From NCBI GenBank assembly GCA_003537695.1, contig DPRC01000093.1, positions 26,872-38,606 on the forward strand: a DNA stretch of 11,735 nucleotides. The letters are read 5' to 3'. Shown here piece after piece: positions 6,695 to 11,735 of the stretch. The notes beneath the pieces are model-generated. The model was not told the DNA's origin. It was given only the letters and a program-made list of their open reading frames with translations, and searched no databases. The position numbers and the translations under genes were made by a program. Position 1 is the first letter of the stretch; the number at the start of each line of letters is the position of its first letter. The stretch is from Polaribacter sp. GTDB lineage: Bacteria; Bacteroidota; Bacteroidia; Flavobacteriales; Flavobacteriaceae.

Positions 6695-7999
6695 ATGAAA
6701 ACAATCGATTCGATCCCCACATCCAAAATACAACGTGCCTCTAAATTAGTAACTACTGGCGCAAAAATTGGTGTGAATTATTTAAAATATTACGGTGATA
6801 AACTCACCAAATCAGAAATTGAAGCAAAAGAAAAATTAAATAAAAACAATGCAGAAGACATCTACAACGGTCTGCAACAGTTAAAAGGGAGTGCCCTTAA
6901 AGTTGCGCAGATGTTGAGCATGGAAAAAAGTGTTTTACCGAGGGCCTATGTAGAAAAATTTTCACTTTCTCAATTCTCTGTGCCGCCATTATCTCCAGCT
7001 TTGGTTGTAAAAACCTTCAAAAACTACTTTGGAAAAGATCCAAGTCAAATTTACGATAAATTCAATACTGTATCTGTAAATGCGGCGAGTATTGGCCAAG
7101 TACACAAGGCTGAAAAAGATGGAAAAAAGTTAGCCGTAAAAATCCAGTATCCTGGAATTGCGGATAGTATTACCTCAGATTTATCAATGGTGAAACCCAT
7201 TGCAGTTAAAATGTTTAATATTAGAGGAAAGGATTCTGATCGGTACTTTAAAGAAGTAGAAAGTAAGCTGGTAGAAGAAACAGACTATGTCTTAGAAGTA
7301 GCGCAAAGCAAAGCAATTGTTGCTGCGTGTAAACACATTCCAAACCTCAATTTCCCGAATTACTATTCAGAATTGTCTTCAGACAGAATCATTACAATGG
7401 ACTGGATGAATGGACTGCATTTATCTGAGTTTAAAACCAATGACCAAGTCATTTCTAACAAATTAGCGCAAGCACTTTGGGATTTCTACATGTTCCAAAT
7501 TCATAGCTTAAAGAAAGTACATGCAGACCCGCACCCTGGAAACTTTTTGGTCTCTCCAGAAAATGAACTGATCGTTATTGACTTTGGATGCATGAAAACG
7601 ATCCCTTTGGCATTTTATACACCTTATTTTGAATTAGCGAAACCTGCATGCATCAACGATCCTGTGATTTTTGAGAAAAAATTATTTGAATTAGAAATTT
7701 TAAGAGAAGACGACTCCCCAGAGGAATTAGACTTTTTTAGAGCAATGTTTCACGAAATGTTAAGCCTCTTTACGCAACCTTTTCACGAGGAAGAATTTGA
7801 TTTCTCTGATGATGGCTTTTTTGGTAAGATTTCCGATCTAGGAAGTAAATACATGAAGAGTTCTGAGTTAAAAAACATGAATGGAAACAGAGGCTCTAAA
7901 CACTTTATATATATCAATAGAACCTTTTTTGGATTGTATAATTTAATGCACGATTTGCAAGGAAAAGAGATAAAAATAAATAATTATAAAAATCTATAA
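6695..7999 (+). CDS. ABC1/UbiB/ADCK-family atypical protein kinase-like protein
   Basis: A 434-residue member of the ABC1 (UbiB/ADCK) family, ATP-binding proteins linked to quinone and isoprenoid lipid metabolism. The family motifs appear in order: the K-x-G-Q region as LKVAQMLSM (K69-Q72, with Gly replaced by Ala), the Ala-rich nucleotide loop AASIGQVHKA (130-139), the ATP lysine K149 in AVKIQYPG, the E-x-D-Y-type segment EETDY (194-198), catalytic loop HADPHPGN (276-283), and DFG (296-298). I see no C-terminal hydrophobic helices like those of E. coli UbiB, so it is probably soluble or peripheral. It starts 7 nt after the TetR-like gene and its stop shares one base with the next start (TAATG), so coupled translation is likely. 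Flavobacteria generally use menaquinone, so a ubiquinone role is unlikely. A role in membrane lipid or quinone protection under light is inference. The name ubiB is not used for these reasons. Confidence 0.9.
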   Translation: MKTIDSIPTSKIQRASKLVTTGAKIGVNYLKYYGDKLTKSEIEAKEKLNKNNAEDIYNGLQQLKGSALKVAQMLSMEKSVLPRAYVEKFSLSQFSVPPLSPALVVKTFKNYFGKDPSQIYDKFNTVSVNAASIGQVHKAEKDGKKLAVKIQYPGIADSITSDLSMVKPIAVKMFNIRGKDSDRYFKEVESKLVEETDYVLEVAQSKAIVAACKHIPNLNFPNYYSELSSDRIITMDWMNGLHLSEFKTNDQVISNKLAQALWDFYMFQIHSLKKVHADPHPGNFLVSPENELIVIDFGCMKTIPLAFYTPYFELAKPACINDPVIFEKKLFELEILREDDSPEELDFFRAMFHEMLSLFTQPFHEEEFDFSDDGFFGKISDLGSKYMKSSELKNMNGNRGSKHFIYINRTFFGLYNLMHDLQGKEIKINNYKNL

Positions 8000-8619
8000 T
8001 GGCTTTCTTTAATTTCAATGATATTCAGAATTTAGAGAAAATCTATAAAATCAATTTGATAAATAGCTGTTCAGGTTTTAAATCTGCAAATTTATTAGGT
8101 TCGATTTCAGAAGAAGGAATTGCCAATGTTGGTGTTTTTAGTTCGGTTACCCATTTAGGCTCTAAACCACCAACCTTAGGTTTTATTTTAAGGCCAACAA
8201 CAGTGCCAAGAGATACTTATAAAAACATGAAAGATTTGGGTGTTTTCACCATCAATCATATTCATGAGGGTATTATTGAGGATGCACACCATACCTCTGC
8301 CAAGTACCCCAAAGAAGTATCGGAATTTGACATGACAAACTTAGAACCAGAATACAAAGGTGCATTCAAGGCTCCTTTTGTAAAAGGAGCGCCTGTACAA
8401 ATGAGTATGAAGTTTATCGAAGAAGTATATGTGCCCTCCAATGATGTACTGCTTATTGTCTCCCAAATTCAAGAGTTGTATATTCAGGACGAATTGTTGC
8501 AGGAAGATGGCTTGATTAATCTTTCTAAGGGAAACATCGCGACCATTAACGGTTTAGATACTTATGCAATTCCAAAGTTTAAAGCACAATTGTCGTATCA
8601 ACGACCAAAAAAAATATAA
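7999..8619 (+). CDS. Flavin reductase-like, FMN-binding split-barrel protein
   Basis: A 206-residue cytoplasmic protein of the flavin reductase-like family (split beta-barrel that binds FMN). The FMN-binding half is visible at about residues 21-66: SCSGFKSANLLGSIS, then GIANVGVFSSVTHLGSKPP and LGFILRP. The segment DTYKNMKDLGVFTINHI (72-88) corresponds to the conserved D-T-x-x-N-x-x-x-x-G-x-F-x-x-N pattern. The reaction is not known; relatives reduce free flavins with NAD(P)H or simply hold FMN. Its ATG overlaps the kinase stop codon by one base and the SDR gene follows after 10 nt, so it belongs to the operon. Supplying reduced flavin or protecting flavin in the same unit as two flavin-dependent photolyases is an attractive idea but is inference from neighbourhood only. 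Confidence 0.85.
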   Translation: MAFFNFNDIQNLEKIYKINLINSCSGFKSANLLGSISEEGIANVGVFSSVTHLGSKPPTLGFILRPTTVPRDTYKNMKDLGVFTINHIHEGIIEDAHHTSAKYPKEVSEFDMTNLEPEYKGAFKAPFVKGAPVQMSMKFIEEVYVPSNDVLLIVSQIQELYIQDELLQEDGLINLSKGNIATINGLDTYAIPKFKAQLSYQRPKKI

Positions 8620-8629
8620 TTAAACGTGT

Positions 8630-10051
8630 ATGAAAATTCTTGTAACAGGGGCAACAGGTTATATCGGAAAAAGGTTAATACCTCTTTTGTTAAACGATGG
8701 ACATACCGTTGTTTGCGCTGTTAGAGACAAGGAAAGAGCACAAAATTACTTTAAAGAACGGGCCAATGTAATTTTAGTTTCTGCAGATTTCTTAAATGCT
8801 GAAAGCTTAGAGAACATTCCAAAAGATATTGACTTTGCATATTACTTGATACACTCGATGTCTAATTCGGCAAAAGAATTTCACATTTTAGAAGAAAAAT
8901 GTGCTTTTAATTTCAAACGTTTTGCCGAAAAAACCAACGTCAAGCAGGTCATCTATTTAAGCGGAATTACCAATGACACCAAACTTTCCAAGCATTTACT
9001 ATCTCGAAAAAATGTAGAAAAAGCATTGGCTTCAAAAATTTATGCCCTCACCACATTTAAAGCCGGCATCATCGTTGGCTCAGGAAGTTCTTCTTTTGAA
9101 ATTATAAGAGATATCGTGGAAAAACTTCCAGCGATGATTGCACCCAAATGGTTGAATACAAAAACACAACCACTCGGGATTAGAGATGTACTCTCCTTTT
9201 TACACAGGGCACTTAACAAGAAGGAGTTGTTCAATACCTCCTATGATGTTTTTGGGCCAGAAGTCCTTACTTATAAAGAAATGCTATTGGAATTTGCAGC
9301 GGTTAGGAAGCTCAAAAGACGGATCATAATTGTACCGGTCATGACTCCAAAACTATCCTCTTACTGGTTGTATTTTGTAACCTCTACTTCCTATAAACTC
9401 GCTACTTCTCTTGTAAATTCTATGGGCGTTGAAGTCATCGGAAACAAAAGTGACATCAATAAAATTTTAGATGTGCAGCCCATGACCTATCGGCAAGCAG
9501 TTGAATTTGCATTCGTGAAAATAAAACAAAACAGCATTATTTCTAGTTGGAAAGATTCCTATATCAGTAGTGGCAAATTAAAAAACTATGTACACGAATT
9601 TATCAATGTGCCAAAACATGGGTGTTTTAAAGATTTTAAAAAAAGAAAAATAAAGAATAAAGAACAACTACTTGATAATATTTGGGCAATCGGTGGAGAA
9701 ACAGGATGGTATTATGCTACTTTTCTATGGAAACTTCGAGGTATTATAGATCAGCTTTTTGGAGGTACCGGTTTGCGGAGAGGACGAAGACATCCTACAG
9801 AACTATTTGCAGGGGATGCATTGGATTTTTGGCGTGTAATTTATGCCGATAAAAAAAATGGTAAGCTCCTACTCTATGCAGAAATGATATTACCCGGAGA
9901 GGCTTGGTTAGAGTTTAAAGTAGAAAAAGGGGTACTCTATCAAACCGCCACTTTTAGACCTCACGGACTTGGCGGAAGACTCTATTGGTATGCAGTCATG
10001 CCTTTTCATTGGTTTATTTTCAACGGAATGATCAACAACCTTAATAAGTAA
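8630..10051 (+). CDS. Atypical SDR (NAD(P)-binding) fused to DUF2867
   Basis: A 473-residue two-domain protein. Residues 1 to about 300 form a Rossmann-fold SDR of the NmrA/atypical class: [16 protein letters not shown] with the G-x-x-G-x-x-G dinucleotide motif (G7, G10, G13), then [10 protein letters not shown] (68-77), the strand QVIYLSGI (106-113), and [15 protein letters not shown] (143-157). The classical Y-x-x-x-K catalytic pair is not evident, as is common in this class. Residues about 325-472 match DUF2867: [32 protein letters not shown], the GDALDFWRV segment, and the aromatic-rich end [15 protein letters not shown]. The substrate is unknown. This two-domain form is recurrent beside photolyase and DUF2256 genes in light-response clusters of other bacteria (from memory). 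It starts 10 nt after the flavin reductase gene and ends 2 nt before the DUF2256 start. Confidence 0.9.
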   Translation: MKILVTGATGYIGKRLIPLLLNDGHTVVCAVRDKERAQNYFKERANVILVSADFLNAESLENIPKDIDFAYYLIHSMSNSAKEFHILEEKCAFNFKRFAEKTNVKQVIYLSGITNDTKLSKHLLSRKNVEKALASKIYALTTFKAGIIVGSGSSSFEIIRDIVEKLPAMIAPKWLNTKTQPLGIRDVLSFLHRALNKKELFNTSYDVFGPEVLTYKEMLLEFAAVRKLKRRIIIVPVMTPKLSSYWLYFVTSTSYKLATSLVNSMGVEVIGNKSDINKILDVQPMTYRQAVEFAFVKIKQNSIISSWKDSYISSGKLKNYVHEFINVPKHGCFKDFKKRKIKNKEQLLDNIWAIGGETGWYYATFLWKLRGIIDQLFGGTGLRRGRRHPTELFAGDALDFWRVIYADKKNGKLLLYAEMILPGEAWLEFKVEKGVLYQTATFRPHGLGGRLYWYAVMPFHWFIFNGMINNLNK

Positions 10052-10053
10052 TT

Positions 10054-10194
10054 TTGAAAAAACAACACTTACCACAAAAGACCTGTATGGTTTGTCAACT
10101 CCCTTTTACTTGGCGAAAAAAATGGGAAAAAAATTGGGAAGACGTAAAATATTGTAGCGAAAAATGCAGAAGAAACAAGAAAACACAGCTTTAA
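10054..10194 (+). CDS. DUF2256 small zinc-finger-like protein, TTG start
   Basis: A 46-residue protein. It contains the DUF2256 pattern K-T-C-x-x-C (C11, C14), P-F-T-W-R-K-K-W-E (17-25), W28, and V-K-Y-C-S-E-K-C-R (C34, C38). The four cysteines as C-x2-C and C-x3-C suggest a zinc-binding knuckle; the function is unknown. The start is TTG at 10054, 2 nt after the SDR stop. An in-frame stop lies at 10045-10047 and the only downstream ATG (10087) would remove C11, so TTG is required for an intact motif. The last 31 nt overlap the start of the CRY-DASH gene in another frame, so the two are probably translationally coupled. DUF2256 genes commonly neighbour cryptochrome/photolyase genes, which supports a link to photorepair or light response. 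Confidence 0.88.
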   Translation: MKKQHLPQKTCMVCQLPFTWRKKWEKNWEDVKYCSEKCRRNKKTQL

Positions 10195-11474
10195 TATGGT
10201 TCCGTAATAACTTACGGGTGCATGACAATGTCTCTTTAAAAAAAGCAACAGAAAGTCACTCTAAAGTTATTGCCGTTTACTTTTTTGATCCAAAACTATT
10301 CAAACCAGATGCCTTTGGGTTTCAAAAAACAGCAAAGTTCAGAGCAAAATTTCTCTTGGAAACAATTGCGGACTTAAAAAAAAATTTAGAAGCACTAAAT
10401 ATCACATTGCTTACTTATTTTGAGAGCCCCGAAAACAAAATACATGCGCTTTGTGATGCACTGTCTATCACCGCTATTTATACACAAAAAGAATGGACGC
10501 GAGAAGAGGTTGCTACCGATAATTTAATCAAGAGTACCCTCTCAGACACCGTGCATTTTACGGCAGACTATGATCAGTTTTTGTACCACCCGGAAGCAGT
10601 ATCAAACGATTTTTCTAAAATTCCAGATGTATTTACCATTTTTAGAAAAAAATTAGAAAAAACAGTGAAAATTGAGGATGTGTTTTCAGCGTCTAAACTT
10701 CCAAAAGAAAACTTAATTGATACAGAAACGGCCATTCCTAAAATGGAGACCCTCGGTTTTTCTGATTTTGAAGCTGTTACAAAGACAGCCTTTCCTTTTG
10801 CCGGAGGTGAAACCGCTGCATTTGAAAGGTTGCAAGACTACTTTTTTGAAACAAAAAAAGTTTCTTATTATAAAAAAACAAGAAACGGTCTCATCGGGGC
10901 CGACTATAGCACAAAATTTTCTCCTTGGTTAGCCAATGGGAGTCTGTCTGCGAAAACAATTTATTGGAAGATTAAAGAATATGAGTCGGAGTTTGGTGCA
11001 AACCAGTCGACTTATTGGGTTATTTTTGAGTTAATCTGGAGGGATTATTTTAAATATATCTCCTTAAAATATGCTTCTAAAATTTTCAAAATAGGGGGTA
11101 TCTTGGATAAAAATTATCATTGGAATTCGGATCAGAAAACGATTCAGCAATGGATACAAGGGGAGACCAAAGATGACTTTGTAAATGCAAATATGATCGA
11201 ACTCCGAGAGACTGGTTTTATGAGCAACCGAGGACGCCAGAACGTAGCTTCCTATTTTGCGAAAGAACTATTATTAGACTGGAGGATTGGGGCTGCCTAC
11301 TTCGAATCTATGCTGGTCGATTATGATGTGCATAGCAATTACGGCAATTGGATGTATGTAGCAGGTGTTGGAAATGATCCAAGAGATCGAAAATTTAACA
11401 CGCAACTACAGGCCGAACGCTACGATCAAAATCACAAATACAGAAAACTTTGGTTAGAAAAAACATTATTTTAA
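10164..11474 (+). CDS. DASH-family cryptochrome / deoxyribodipyrimidine photolyase
   Basis: A 436-residue FAD-binding blue-light enzyme. The N-terminal photolyase alpha/beta domain starts at [14 protein letters not shown] (9-22). The helical FAD domain contains [23 protein letters not shown] (248-270), IWRDYFKY (291-298) and [23 protein letters not shown] (351-373). The electron-transfer tryptophans aligned with E. coli W306, W359 and W382 are present as W330, W373 and W396. The end [18 protein letters not shown] (395-412) is the CRY-DASH form rather than the AASTGTD form of class I CPD photolyase. CRY-DASH proteins repair cyclobutane dimers in single-stranded DNA, bind RNA or DNA, or act in signalling; which applies here cannot be read. 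The ATG at 10164 lies 31 nt inside the DUF2256 gene, and no later start precedes the conserved first strand. The next photolyase gene begins 1 nt after its stop. Confidence 0.93.
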   Translation: MQKKQENTALIWFRNNLRVHDNVSLKKATESHSKVIAVYFFDPKLFKPDAFGFQKTAKFRAKFLLETIADLKKNLEALNITLLTYFESPENKIHALCDALSITAIYTQKEWTREEVATDNLIKSTLSDTVHFTADYDQFLYHPEAVSNDFSKIPDVFTIFRKKLEKTVKIEDVFSASKLPKENLIDTETAIPKMETLGFSDFEAVTKTAFPFAGGETAAFERLQDYFFETKKVSYYKKTRNGLIGADYSTKFSPWLANGSLSAKTIYWKIKEYESEFGANQSTYWVIFELIWRDYFKYISLKYASKIFKIGGILDKNYHWNSDQKTIQQWIQGETKDDFVNANMIELRETGFMSNRGRQNVASYFAKELLLDWRIGAAYFESMLVDYDVHSNYGNWMYVAGVGNDPRDRKFNTQLQAERYDQNHKYRKLWLEKTLF

Positions 11475-11475
11475 A

Positions 11476-11735
11476 ATGAAGAAACTGCGCTTAATTTTAG
11501 GAGACCAACTTAACAGTCAGCACTCTTGGTTTAAAGAGACCAACAGTGCAGTAACCTACTGCATGTTCGAAATGCGACAAGAAACAGACTATGTAACACA
11601 CCATATTCAAAAAGTAGTGGGTTTTTTTGCAGCCATGAGGACATTCGCTCAAACATTACAAGACGCAGGGCACAACGTTGTTTATTACCGCATTAATGAT
11701 GCTAATAATACCCAAAGTTTAACGCAGAACTTAAC
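11476..11735 (+). CDS. PhrB/FeS-BCP-type (6-4) photolyase, N-terminal part; 3' end outside window
   Basis: The first 86 codons are visible. The sequence LRLILGDQLNSQHSWFKE, then VTYCMFEMRQETDYVTHHIQK, FFAAMRTFAQTLQDAGHNVVYYRIND matches the N-terminal domain of the 'deoxyribodipyrimidine photolyase-related' family, whose studied members (Agrobacterium PhrB, Rhodobacter CryB) carry FAD, a lumazine antenna and a [4Fe-4S] cluster. Agrobacterium PhrB repairs (6-4) photoproducts; CryB is described mainly as a light-signalling protein. The cluster-binding cysteines and the FAD domain lie in the missing C-terminal part (members are about 500 residues), so activity cannot be judged. The ATG is 1 nt after the CRY-DASH stop (TAAAATG context), so it is the seventh gene of the operon and the run may extend further. 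The start is secure because the conserved first strand begins at residue 4. Confidence 0.9.
   Translation, partial: MKKLRLILGDQLNSQHSWFKETNSAVTYCMFEMRQETDYVTHHIQKVVGFFAAMRTFAQTLQDAGHNVVYYRINDANNTQSLTQNL

Noticed and set aside
10114..10157. Slippery A-AAA-AAA heptamer in the DUF2256 gene (10116-10122), whose -1 frame is the CRY-DASH frame, hinting at a programmed frameshift fusion.
   Set aside because: The -1 frame meets TAG at 10155-10157 before the CRY-DASH ATG, so slippage there cannot make a fusion. The A tract is better seen as ordinary Lys codons.

Overview
The window looks like chromosomal DNA from a member of the Bacteroidota, most likely a marine Flavobacteriaceae (inference). The DNA is AT-rich, leaders are short and mostly lack Shine-Dalgarno sequences, and -7 elements fit the Bacteroidetes TAnnTTTG pattern. 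The clearest promoter is TTG-N19-TATCTTCG in front of the tRNA. The protein families are also typical: a VLCAD-like acyl-CoA dehydrogenase beside a thiolase, and a secreted protein of the kind often mislabelled 'Maf' in this group.

Left part (1-5767) is housekeeping. A thiolase cut by the window edge and a long acyl-CoA dehydrogenase form the end of a fatty-acid beta-oxidation cluster, closed by a strong hairpin terminator at 2820-2848. Next come a predicted secreted protein of unknown function and a small J-domain plus KTSC-domain protein. The latter converges on thioredoxin reductase (minus strand) across a perfect 25-bp inverted repeat that should terminate both genes. A tRNA-Pro(UGG) with its own promoter and terminator follows. 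No insertion sequence, CRISPR array or integrase is visible.

Right part (6000-11735) is the most interesting. It is a tightly packed plus-strand run of seven genes with gaps of 10 nt or less, or overlaps: TetR-like regulator, ABC1/UbiB-family atypical kinase, flavin reductase-like protein, a fusion of an atypical SDR with DUF2867, a 46-residue DUF2256 protein (TTG start), CRY-DASH cryptochrome/photolyase, and the start of an FeS-BCP/PhrB-type (6-4) photolyase that runs off the window. A 30-bp dyad (TGTTTAA-N16-TTAAACA) sits just upstream of the -7 element before the TetR gene and is a good candidate operator.

Two photolyase-family proteins with DUF2256 and an SDR-DUF2867 protein resemble the gene content of light-induced regulons that proteobacteria control with LitR, a MerR-family B12 photoreceptor. 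Here no MerR gene is visible and a TetR-like gene leads the operon. I infer a photodamage or light-stress operon with its own dedicated regulator. The ABC1 kinase is unlikely to serve ubiquinone synthesis if the host, as expected for Flavobacteriaceae, uses menaquinone. Its K-x-G-Q motif reads KVAQ.
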